From contig CM071591.1 of NCBI GenBank assembly GCA_036429605.1, forward strand, positions 2,046,001 to 2,110,000: a DNA stretch of 64,000 nt, in the 5' to 3' direction. The position numbers and the translations under genes were made by a program. Numbering within the stretch: position 1 is the first letter of the stretch; each line of letters starts with the position of its first letter. The notes beneath the pieces were generated by a model. That model was not told where the DNA came from, searched no databases, and saw nothing but the letters and a program-made list of their open reading frames with translations. This DNA is from Cladobotryum mycophilum. Taxonomy: Eukaryota; Ascomycota; Sordariomycetes; Hypocreales; Hypocreaceae. Positions 23,411 to 34,248 of the stretch are shown piece by piece.

Positions 23411-26400
23411 CTATGACCCGTTTGACATGCCCCAGCTATAGTTGACTCCGTGGTTGGCGGAAGACCCAAAGGAGGTAGTTCCCTGGCTGTTGAAATTGTA
23501 CCATCCCTGGTGCTGGCTCGTCTGCTGAGCATGTTGTTGAGCATGTTGCTGGGCATGCTGCTGCTGCTGTTGGGCATGTTGTTGGGTGTGCTGTTGTGGC
23601 TGTGTTTGGCGAACTTGCTGTTGCTGTTGCTGCTGATTCTGAGACGGGTAAGAATTGTATCCCCGGTCATGCTCCATCGGGTTTTGACTAGCGTGTGGCG
23701 TTGAAGCGTGCGGTCTCATGCTAAAGCTCTGCCGAGTATTGTATGAATGCCCGGGGCTCGTTTCCTGTGTAGCCGACCTGGTGTTATAGGCCGGTGCATT
23801 AGAGTGAGGCGTGGCATGGACCTGCGGGTTGGGATATTGATTATACAGTCTAGTATTTGACTGCTCGGACGATGTCACGGATGTGGCTGTGATGCTGGGC
23901 ATGGCAGCTGCGGTTGTCACATGAGGAGTCTGGCCGTAGGATGCATACGAGCTGTTACTCGACGTGTCTCGTTGGTACGAATATGGTTCATAAGTGATTC
24001 GACCTGTTGAAGACGCATTTGTCGTGTTCGTACTACGGTTTTCGGAGTAGCGATCATAATTGTTGTAGTTTGTCGTGGTATTCATATTCATCTGTGTCTG
24101 CTGCAACGAGACATGAGTATTCGAGTGCTGATCCGAAACTGCAGGCGTTTGCAGCGTCTCGGCTACTCGCGTGTCATTGAATGACGCTCGTGTGATGTGC
24201 CTGCTCTGCCGCGACCTAGTTTGAGGGGGTTCCGTCATGGGAGATGCAGCGCCATGCCGCTGAGTCGGCGCTGTCACCATTTGCTGTTGCTGGGTGGCTG
24301 CCATCGAAGACTGTGGCGAATCTTGCACGGGCTTTTGAGAAAGGGCAGCCTGTGAAAGAGCAGCAGCGCGCCATATGCCCTGCTGCGTCCTGTTAGAATC
24401 AGCGCCCATTCCGTAATTGTGATCTCCAGAAGTCTGATCAGGCATCGATGGAGTCATCACAGCAGCCGCTGGGGCCTGCGCAACTGGATTGTTGATGGCA
24501 TTCCACTCCGAAGTCGTTGTTGCATGTTGTATCAAGGGACTGTGTTGGGAATTCCGTCGAGGTTGTTCATTGGCCCCATTGGGCGCATTAGGTAGAGGTT
24601 GCCTGCGCTCTCTCGAGGTCCCCTGCAAGGATGTCTTAGTTTGCCTTGGTGATATCATCTGTGCCGGCGCCGGTTCCTGTATCTCAACTGTTGAGACCTG
24701 TTGTGGGTAGTACATCCGCCCCTGAGGAAGCACCAGAGCGGGCGTTGAATCATGTGTCTGCTGTGACGGTTGTGGTGGATCCGTCTCGGGAACCGTCATG
24801 CTAGCTGTTGTTTGGTAGTAATGAGCTTGGGAATCATCAGCTGCCCAGTCGTTGGTGCTGATATTTGTCGTAAGCATATCAGCAACGGGCATCTGAGGCT
24901 GGACCGAGTTGTCCTGCATCTCGGAATACTCTCCATCAACCTGTGGTAGCTGGGGTTCTTGTGGTTCCGGTTCTGGTTCTGGTTCCGTTTCCTCAGCATT
25001 GTCTTCCTGTAAATCCTCCTCAGCAGGGACAACTGCGCTTGATTTCTTCTTCCTTGGCTTAGGTGGTGCATATTCACAGACAACACTAGTAGTCTGGCAT
25101 TGAGAACAGATGGGCATTTCACGCGGGCACTTATCTTCATTAGTGACTCCACAGCACTATTGGGGGGGGAACTTACCTTGACTCTGCTCTGTTTGCATTG
25201 TGCACACGACGCTCGCGACTTCTTGCCTCGCCTTTGAGGCTTGTTTGGGGTTTCTGCCTCGTTTCCTGTCTCGGCGGGTATCGCAGCATTTCCATTGGAC
25301 CCACCTTCAAGTTGATTCTCCTTGTCTGAGCTGCCGCTCCTTTGGGTCTGTAACGCCAGTTCCCTTGTGGTCACAGGGCCAGATGGACTTGTCTGGATGC
25401 TGCTAGATTGAATCGGTGTGTTTGATGTGCCTGAGCTTGTAGGAACCGAGCCCTCTCGGTGGCCTGGATGCACAATGCGGAGACGCTCAGCACCGTACTT
25501 GACGAGCATATTCAGTGACTCCTTTTGCAGATCCGGAGACTGGTTCGCAAAGATGTTGAATTGCTCGGGTGAGAGAGTATCAGGAGCCACCCCTGCATCT
25601 CTCAGCATGACACTAGCAACGTTTCGACGGCGTGCGGCTTCCTCGGGGGTAACGTTGAGAGCCAATGTCCCACCGACAGAAGCCTGTGCTGACGCAGAAC
25701 CATTTGCCGTGAATGTCCCATTTTGCGCATTACTCGGGGTAGAAGATTGCTCAGCTTCTGTGTTCGCCACATCGTCTGGTTGAGAAGGTTCTGGCGCACC
25801 GGCTTCGGATGTATCTGGTTGCACAGTAGTATCACCTGTCTTCCTCCTCCTTTTTCGAGAAGTTCCACCCCCACCCGGTGTCTTGTCTCCATCACGCTTC
25901 TTCTTTACTGAGGGGGGTCTCTTTGGCGTCTTTTGCTTGTCGGCAGGAGGTAAAGGACGTTCCAGAGCTGGCGGCTTGAAGAAAGCAGCAAGTTCGGACA
26001 CTGTCTTATGGAGTGGTGTGTGGTCGTATTTGATGGATATTGTCCGGCTACTTCGAGAGAAGGATATTATTACGCATCCCCGGCAGTCAAACGCAGGTCG
26101 AGCTGAGTCAGATTAGTAGCTATTCAAAAAATAGCAAGATCAACAAAAGTGCATACCTGACAGCTGAGGGTCTAGGTCCCTCTGGCTGTAGTCTGCGATG
26201 GGCGCCTTCGCCTGAGTCTTGTTCTGGCGATTCCAATGCTGCAGCGAACCCTTGCAGATATACGTAAACGTCCAACCCTGTGCACCCCGTGATAACCCCT
26301 TCACTGTCCAATCGCTCCCATCCAATGTGCCCAGTCCATTGATGATAGCTTTGGCAACAGACCGCTGAAGCACTGGGTTGTCCTGAGGTTGGTTCATTAA

Positions 26401-27101
26401 AGCGTCGCTTGCCAGCACAGCACGGACAGTATCCCCTCCTCCAGGAGTCCTCACGGCCGCACTGAGAGCGCCCAACCCTCCGAGCGAGGGGTCAATATTA
26501 TTGAGCCTGTCCAGAGCATCGTTTTCTGCCTCTAGTATCAACTGAGCCGTACCCCCAAGTCCAGCGTCGTCGCAACATGTTCTGCCCTCTTCTGTGTGAC
26601 TTTTATGCTGAATACATCCCTCAGTCGCGACTGGAGCTCCTCGATGGAGTTACATGATCGTGGGTCCGGCTGGCTGGGTGTTTGCTCATGGAAATTGAAG
26701 CTCGCCAGGAAGTCAGCCATGGGCAGCTTTTCTGTCGGAAACGGCGGCGCTTTAGCGAGGCGAAAGAGTCTGTTCAGGTACTCAAACGATCCAGGCTCCT
26801 GCTGCGGCGACGAGCTGTATGTGCAGCTGCTGGGCTCGGTTAAAAGTGGTATCGATAATGACCATGACTGGCTTTGAAGCGATGGATTGCGATACCCAGC
26901 AAAATCGCCATAGGGTGTGGCGCACCAATCGGGAGGGGGCGTGAGCGGAGTGTAACCACGCGTCTCACTCCCCGCGCTAAATGCTGGCGCGTAAGCAGTT
27001 GATGATTCAGCAACTTTCTGTCTCATCGCAAGAGCAGATGATAATAAACCCCCAGTTAGACGGTGATGATGATTGAGATAGAAAAGAGGTAAGAAATACA
27101 T
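23411..27101 (-). CDS. Large Zn(II)2Cys6 transcription factor with Gln-rich tail (one-base frame break)
   Basis: Predicted nuclear DNA-binding regulator. Exons: 27101-26157, 26102-25177 and 25129-23411; introns of 54 and 47 nt, GT-AG. The zinc cluster is CAQCKQSRVK plus CPREMPICSQC and a last Cys in VVCEY, spacing CX2CX6CX6CX2CX6C, with an intron just before the third Cys. Upstream is a globular N-terminal half (GSDWTVKGLSRGAQGWTFTY, then AFDCRGCVIISFSR) that I do not recognise, and basic stretches (KKKRDGDK, SRKRRRK) that may be nuclear signals. The C-terminal 550 residues are Gln/Ser/Thr/Asn-rich with poly-Gln and repeated HAQQ units; no fungal-specific middle homology domain is visible. 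Exon 1 breaks at five C (26552-26556, plus strand), where one more base joins TTLDLG to GTAQLILEAEND; the total is then 1,196 residues. The start is uncertain: an in-frame MRQKVAESS at about 27026 is an alternative. Confidence 0.8.
23517..23640 (-). repeat. CAG/CAA-type repeat encoding poly-Gln in the large regulator
   Basis: Imperfect trinucleotide and HAQQ-unit repeats (on the plus strand TTG/CTG with GCATGTTG blocks) encode long Gln stretches near the C-terminus. Such tracts often vary in length between strains. Confidence 0.9.
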
Positions 27102-27384
27102 GGAAAGTAATTGGGCGTTTACGGTTCTGTTGATCTATTTTATATCTAGAGATTCGGTAATGAATTGAATCCCATTGTCATCCCATTGTGAATAGAAACT
27201 GACTCGATGGACATAACCGTTTCCGTCCAACAACCACTTACAACCACCAACTAGACTGCATGAGACATTCCAGAGAGCCAACAAAGTAAAGTACATAACA
27301 CCATTCCCCAAGTGTATTTTCCACGCCTTCATCGTACAAGCAAGCCGCGAGTGTAGCTCAACCGCTTCAATCAGTTGTCCCATC

Positions 27385-29415
27385 TCAGTTTTCTTCCAAC
27401 CATTGCTCTATCCTCTCGATAAGATCCGCCTTCTTGCCACTCGTACTTAAACCCCGAGCCCCTGAAATGTCTCTCAGCTGTGCTACAGTCATCTTTGCAA
27501 TGCCACCACTCTCAACGGCGGCTTTGAGTTGTGGTATCGTAAAGGAGGATCCGCTTAGCCGATCTGCGTCCGTCTTCCTCTGCTTCGCCGGACGTTCAGA
27601 AGTGTCATTATCAATTTCTCTCTTTAGGGATCTGGATGTTGAATCCCTCTCTTCATCTTGTCGCAAAGTATCAGCCCATTCCTCCAAGTAGCCTCCAGCG
27701 CGCTTACTTATGGCTTTATTCTTAGGCTCGGTCAAGTCTTCTGCCTTTTCCGGGACTTCTTCATCCAGAGCAAGAGCTTGAAGGATTCTATAATGCCACT
27801 GGAGAGCCGGGTTTGGGTACTTTGTTGGGTTATAAATCCCTTTAGGGAGATTCAGTTGCTGCACAATGATTCTCATATCCGTCTTCAACTTGTCGGAACA
27901 TTCCTTGGCCTCACCAGAGGCTTCCTTGATTGCTCGCATATCATCCGCCGTTGGTAGAGGGTAAACCCATAACCCAGCTGGCAGATAAGGTGTGCCAGAA
28001 GCTTCATCGGATTGCTCTCTTGACGGCATGATGGCCGCAAGTACTGGTTGAGCATTTGATCGAACCACGCACCAGGCAATGCCAACCTTGTCGTCGTTGA
28101 GAAGCTTCTGCCAAAGGGCCGAGAAAACGCGTGAAGAACCAATATAGTCTTCTTCGCTGGGGAAAATAAAGGTAGACTTCTTTACGCTAGCCCAGGGGGG
28201 ATCGTGCTGCGAGGTTTAAATCCAATAATACGGATAATCGGGGAACCAAAATCTCTAAGCTTCTTCTGCTCGTCCGGCGTAAAGTATACATATTCGCCAC
28301 CGAACTTGTACGCTTTCTTTATCTCTTGCTTCTCTACTGTTCTTGTGCTATCTTCGGCAATCCGAGTTGTTTCACCAGTTGCAATTTGCGCCTTCTCGCC
28401 ATCAAGCCAGACGTAGCAGGTTCGTGCTGGTGTTTGTCTGTGGACAACATTATATCCCTTGACAGATATTTGGAGCCCAGGGGCAATCTCGAACGGAATA
28501 TTAAACAGAGCCCTCTTTGGCGTTTGCTTGGAGTTGAGGTTTGCGACCAGTGAGTTGAGAAGAGTTAGGCCATCTCCAGATTTCGATGTACGCGCTTCTG
28601 AGCTATTCGCTTCTGCAGCAGGGTCACGGTAGACGATGTCCTACTTCGATTAGCAAGTATCAGGCGGATTGATTTTCTCCTCTTACATCGTAAAATTTGG
28701 CAAGATCAAATTTTGAATCGCCAGCTGTGATGGGAAACAGATCAATGGTTATACCAAGATCATACAAGTCCTTGGCCCTGACAGCAGCTGCAGACCTGGC
28801 TGCTTTGTCGGACGCATGAGGATCATCATCATCTGTAACAATGAAGAGACGGCGACTTCCAAAATTGGCCGCCCTGGTTGTAAAGATCTGATTGGCGCAG
28901 AACAAAACGTTTGACATTGAAACCGTATCAGTAGTCGGTGTCAAAACTTGGTCTTCATCCTCTCCCTCTTCTACCAGAGCCTTTAGTGCCTTGACGTCAT
29001 CAGCGGCAGGAATATCAAGGTCCGTGAAGAGATAGCAATTGGGATATCCCAGCCCACCACGACCATCGACATCATCCTGAAACTTGGTCTTTTCGGTTCC
29101 AAAGAGCAAAATACCCATCATGTCTTTGGGGCTGGATATGATGCGCTGCTCCATGAGAGTGTATGCGCATTTAAGGGCCGCTTGAACAGGGCTATCCTTA
29201 TCCGCCTTCTTTGAATCTGAAGCTGGAGGTGGTTTGAGCATTGACTCGCTGACCTGAATTGCCAACAAGATGGCATCCTTCTGTGCTTTATAATTCTAGG
29301 CAAATTAGGTGGGCAAACGCACTTATAGTATGTAACAGAAGGGACTCACAGTCTCATCAACTTCTTGCTCCTCGTCATCCTCCTCCCGCTTCCAATCATT
29401 GTTTTTCTCGGCCAT
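27385..29415 (-). CDS. KU70: Ku70 DNA end-binding subunit (one-base frame break)
   Basis: Ku70 (mus-51 of Neurospora), the nuclear partner of Ku80 that binds broken DNA ends for non-homologous end joining and protects telomeres. Exons: 29415-29350, 29295-28687 and 28640-27385; introns 54 and 46 nt, GT-AG. Order: acidic N-terminus, vWA-like domain (YKAQKDAILLAIQVSESML, later RRLFIVTDDDDPHA), Ku core (TCYVWLDGEKAQIATGETTR, GEYVYFTPDEQKK), and a C-terminal SAP domain (FTIPQLKAAV to LIERIEQWLEEN). In exon 3 the frame stops after RSTIPPG; one extra base in the six G of the plus strand (28195-28200) gives TIPPWASVKKSTFIFPSEED, the expected Ku70 sequence, and a 643-residue protein. If the lesion were real, the protein would lose the second half of the core and the SAP domain. 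Confidence 0.92.
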
Positions 29416-29836
29416 TTTGAGGGTCAATTGCTCAAAATTAATGAAAGTGTTGAAAAAAGGTTGCACATCGATCGACTGAGCTCATATGAATTGAGATGCT
29501 TCACGCCAGCTCTAGGCAAACGCGCCGGAACAGGCAGCATCACGACAAGGGTCCGCGTGGTCACGTGCAGCTAATCGGAAATGTAAGTTACCTTATTGGA
29601 CACATCTCAGAGAGCTCATTGATAATCAAGTACATGGCCATACACAAATTGATGCATGATTAGCCGCAAGCTAAGTGTAACTAAAAAGTATCTTCTTAAC
29701 GATTAGGAATGCTGTTCGATCGGGAGTTGCATCATCGCTTCGGCACATCGGGAGATGCACGCTAGAAGACAAGTTGCCGGTTGCAAAACACAATTTGTAA
29801 CTTGAAGCTCTCAAGCTGCAACATCGATATTCAAAA
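29416..29836. promoter_or_regulatory. Bidirectional KU70/HEM15 promoter region
   Basis: 421 nt between divergent start codons of two conserved genes. No canonical TATA box was recognised. Regulatory elements for both genes must lie here or within the transcribed regions. Confidence 0.55.
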
Positions 29837-31206
29837 ATGGCATTGAGACTTTCAACAAATCAGTTCCCCAAGGGACTATCAAGGGGAACTGCTTCTCGTA
29901 TCATTCTTCCACATTTTGCCAATCAAGCTAGACGCTTAGCGACCCCCGTCCACCCGGTCACTCAAGATGCGACAGGATCCAAAGGCCCAACTGCCATGGT
30001 CTTCCTCAACATGGGTGGGCCTTCTACAACTAATGAAGTTGGCGATTTTTTAAGCCGTCTTTTCGTGAGTTTTGTCTGGTTTTATCGTCATTTTTGCTTC
30101 TCTATGCTGACAATTGACGCAGGCTGATGGCGACCTGATTCCCCTCGGCAGACTTCAATCGTACCTCGGGCCGTTGATTTCGGCGAGACGAACACCAAAG
30201 ATTCAAAAACAATACGAGGCAATTGGCGGTGGATCTCCGATTCGAAAATGGTCCGAGTACCAGAATGCCGAAATGTGCAAGATCTTGGACAAGATCTCCC
30301 CAGAGACTGCCCCGCATAAGCCCTACGTCGCCTTCCGATATGCAGACCCTCTAACGGAGGAAATGTATAACAAGCTGCTGGAGGATGGTTTTGGTAATGG
30401 CAAAGGTGGCAGGGCTGTTGCATTTTCTCAGTATCCTCAGTATTCTTGCTCCACGACGGGAAGCAGCTTGAACGAGCTGTGGAAGTGGCGGCATAGACTA
30501 GAGGGGAAGAAGGCCTCAGAAACCGGAAATGGCACCATCTCATGGAGTGTCATTGATAGATGGCCAACTCACCCCGGTCTCATCGAGGCTGTCTCTCAGC
30601 TCATTGAAGCTAAGCTTGCTGAGTACCCTGAGGAGCGACGAAAGGACGTCATTCTACTATTTTCGGCACATAGTTTGCCAATGTCTGTTGTAAACAGAGG
30701 TATGGTGCTAAGCAATATGAAGATTTTCTCAATCAGACTAACCCTATTCAATAGGCGATCCTTACCCTGGCGAAGTCGCAGCCACTGTCCATGCTGTGAT
30801 GCAGCGACTAAAGTTTTCCAACCAATACAGATTATGCTGGCAGTCTCAGGTCGGTCCCAAGGCCTGGTTAGGACCACAAACTTCCCATACCGTCGAGAAT
30901 TACATTTCCAAGGGCCAAAAGGACCTTGTCCTTATCCCAATCGCCTTTACCTCGGATCATATCGAGACTCTTTACGAGTTAGACCAAGAGGTCATTGGCG
31001 AAAGCGGCCATGCCGACACAGTCAAGCGAGTCGACAGCCTAAACGGCAGCACTGTATTCATACAGGGGCTAGCCGATCTTGCAAAGTCACATCTTACCAG
31101 TGGTCAGGCTTGCTCTAAACAAATGGGTCTTCGCTGTCCTGCTTGCACGAGCGAGAGGTGTGCGGAATCCAAGAAGTTCTTTGCCAGCCAGCAGGCTACT
31201 CTGTAG
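29837..31206 (+). CDS. HEM15: Ferrochelatase, mitochondrial
   Basis: Last enzyme of haem synthesis: inserts Fe2+ into protoporphyrin IX at the matrix face of the inner mitochondrial membrane. Exons 29837-30064, 30123-30699 and 30755-31206; introns of 58 and 55 nt, GT-AG; 418 residues. A basic, Ser/Thr-rich presequence (about residues 1-35) precedes TAMVFLNMGGPST. Family motifs are present: YVAFRYADPLT, AFSQYPQYSCSTTGSSLNEL, LLFSAHSLPM (catalytic His in SAHSLP) and IAFTSDHIETLYELDQE. The C-terminus GQACSKQMGLRCPACTSERC carries four Cys, as in the [2Fe-2S]-type ferrochelatases of animals and some fungi; budding yeast lacks the cluster. The frame is intact. Head to head with KU70. Confidence 0.95.
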
Positions 31207-34200
31207 TTCAGCCGTGTGGATGATCCTGGAGACACCCACGCGTGTGTAAATAATAGGAGTAAAAAAATCTTATATATAGTTGTGAACGCTCAATTTTGTG
31301 TATCTATTAGGATGAGATTTGGGGGATAGAGAAAAGGCATGGTCTATAGGTTTTTAAGATCCACAGTAATGCTCTTCATGTCTTCAACGAGAATTTTGGG
31401 CATCATATTTAAGCGAAGATGATACCAAAATTATAAGCAACTTCGGCCAAATATTCAGACAGATGTTTGCGATATTAGCAATAATCACTCTTTCACTATG
31501 GCTTCATTAACCAACGACGTCACACAATGGACGCCATGATAGGCCGGCGGCTTCTACTTGTACAAAAGCGAGGCGAGCAGCAAGATGGTGCCAGGATCGC
31601 TCGCTTCCGATGGGCGGGCCACATGGAGACCGTAGCACCGGGTCGGTAGATTCTGACTTGATGGATCCCCTCCCATGGTAAAGCTGCAGCCCTACGACGG
31701 TGCCGCGATTCAGGAGTGGTTCATGGTCATTCAGCTCGTCAGCATCCAGATATTGACAGGTTCAATGACAGCATTCCGATTCCAAAGTTTGACCCGCGTT
31801 GACTAACTCCGAGTCCAGTCAGTATGGTGAAGAGGAAAAGGTTCCAGCCACGTGGTTTAAACTTGCAGCAGTCCGTTTAGGTCTGTTTTATTTCTTACCC
31901 CCCCTTTCGCTAACGGTTCTCTTGATGATTCATTGGCGAAGTCACTAGAATACGTGCAGGTTTTATCAATTCCAGTAGCGATTGTTTATTTTTAGCTATT
32001 GCCCTTGGCCACATACCGGTCGTGTTGTATTCGTATGCTTCCAGGGTATCCCCAGATTACCCACTGCCAAATTGGAGACAACCCAGTCAGTAATGGTTCT
32101 CAACATGGAAGTGATCCGCTTTGTTAATCTATTACTGATGAGCAATTAAAGATTTGCTGATATTCATTGCCAAACACACAACATACGCACTACCCTAGAC
32201 ATGCTACGAACAGGGCGTTGTTGAGGCTTACCGTCGCACTGAGCTGAAATGCAAGGGCAATGAAACTCAGATTGCGATATTTCTACAAGTAGCAAACTCC
32301 ACGCTCAATACGGAGTACTTGACGCATCTTCTCCTTCTCCTCTGGAGCCAGAACGACACGACACGAGATGGGTAAGGAGAGAAGAGCAGACCCCGTAAAG
32401 TCAAACTCGATGCCTTTCCTGTTTCGGCCAAACGCTCCCCTTGGATGCCCTGTAATTGATGGACGTGTGTCACAGTCGGATTCTCCCGCATTCCAACTCA
32501 AGAGCACGCAGGGTTTGGTCCGATAGTAATGATTTAATGGTTGTATTTGGTTGGTCTGAAGCTTGAAAGCAGCCACATGCACGGGAACAACTGCAAAAGG
32601 AGAAGTAGGCTGCTGATCGCCAACGCCCGCAACTCCCTTTTACGGCAACATGTAAAAGAAAACATCGATAGTGAAAGTTACATATGATGAGAATACAGGG
32701 TACAAGTAGATTAAAGAGTAATGCAAAAAAACGTGACAGCCATTAATAGGTAGGAGGCAGACCGATGCTCCATCAAAGGGAAGACAAAGGCAGGAGAAGC
32801 GCAGCGCGTGTGCGGAGCAATCTAGAAAGGAAATACTTTGTATCTGGAGCTCCTTTTTAATTAATTTGCAGTTCATTACGGAATACACACCGCGTTACCT
32901 GTAGCAGGTAGCAGCATGTATGTACCTTGATTCAAAAAATAAAATAAAAAAATAGGAGTGAATACTCTGTATGTGTGCATGCAGACCGCAAAAGAGGATA
33001 ACCCTATGATTGCATCTTGGAGACATCATCATTACTGTGACAACGAGCTCCCTATCTTTTATTTTATTTTCTTCTTTCCTTTCATCATTCAATTCTACCC
33101 CGTAGAGACATGACATGACATGAAACCCCCTCTCACTCTCTCCTTTACCAAGTACGTACTCCGTGCTCCGTAGAACAACTACTTGTAATAAGTAAATCAG
33201 AATCAGGGAACAAGTCAAATCTCAGGGTGATCCAAGCTCTGCAGCAACACACGCGTTGGAAGCTAAGCCAAGCCCGATCCGTGCGACGCCACAGAATGTG
33301 GTTTAACCTCCACTCCTGACTTGGTCTCTCTGTGGCTCTTCCATAAAATTGACGGCTTGGCCAATGAGAAGCTGCCATTCATGAACCGGGCCTGTTAATT
33401 CTGCTAATTGTTCAGAACACCAGAGCGTCGGTCCCCTGGAACGCTACACCAACTGGGGCTTAGCCCAGTATGCACCCCCTATTTCCCAGAGGCTCCAAGA
33501 GACCTCCCAGGGCCTCCCAGCAGAAGCGATAGCAGGTAACTTGGTACGTGCTTTGGGGGCGACCCAGCGAACGTGAGTACTACTAACTAGGTACCAGCAA
33601 GGAGCAAGGAGCAAGGAGGTGTGTCCAGGGGGGCCAGCATTGACTGGTGGCTCGTAACTGCAATGGCACGCTGCCCAGCCAGCCAGCCAGCAAGGACAGC
33701 ACTTCCACAAATTCCTCCCCGTCACCACCCCCCAAAATTAATCTTCCTCCAAATCCTCAACTGGCCTCTTTTTTTCCATCTTCTTTTTCGTCGTTCCCCA
33801 TCATTGCTACTTCCTTCATAGGCCTTTCAGTGCCAGATAATAACCTTCTTCCGCTCTTCGCGACCGTTTCTCACTTGGGTCAATCATTCCTTCGACGGCC
33901 CTCATTGATAACGCGTCATTCCTCAGGGTATTGACTCTTTTTCTCCTTTGGTAGGTTCAAGCCGGCTTCTACTCCTGAAGGGAATCACGCTGTCACGATT
34001 CGAGATACTACGACCTGGAATCAGAATGGATGCTTCTCTAGGAGCAATCCACTGCGACCAGGCTTACAGCTCTCTATCGCTGACCGTGATCCAACGCCGC
34101 AATGGCTACCCATCATGCCCACCCCTAAACCAATCCCGCCACCATCAACACCACGATTTGGCTAACGATGAGTAATTGAGCACAGAAACCTGCGCCTTCC

Positions 34201-34248
34201 TACAATTCTTTATTTAAAGACTTTTCGGCCGCTCCTTATACATCCATA
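31207..34248. other. Intergenic region upstream of the septin gene
   Basis: 3.0 kb without a supported gene. The left part is the HEM15 3' region; the middle has short unconnected frames; the right part (33700-34248) is C/T-rich, typical of a fungal promoter and leader. Palindromes of the TACGGAGTAC and TAGGTACC types occur at 32309-32319, 33151-33173 and 33577-33597. Confidence 0.6.

Noticed and set aside
20810..26001. Possible secondary-metabolite or resistance cluster (transporter next to a Zn(II)2Cys6 regulator)
   Set aside because: No biosynthetic enzyme is nearby; the flanking genes are LSM4, PPR, KU70 and HEM15.
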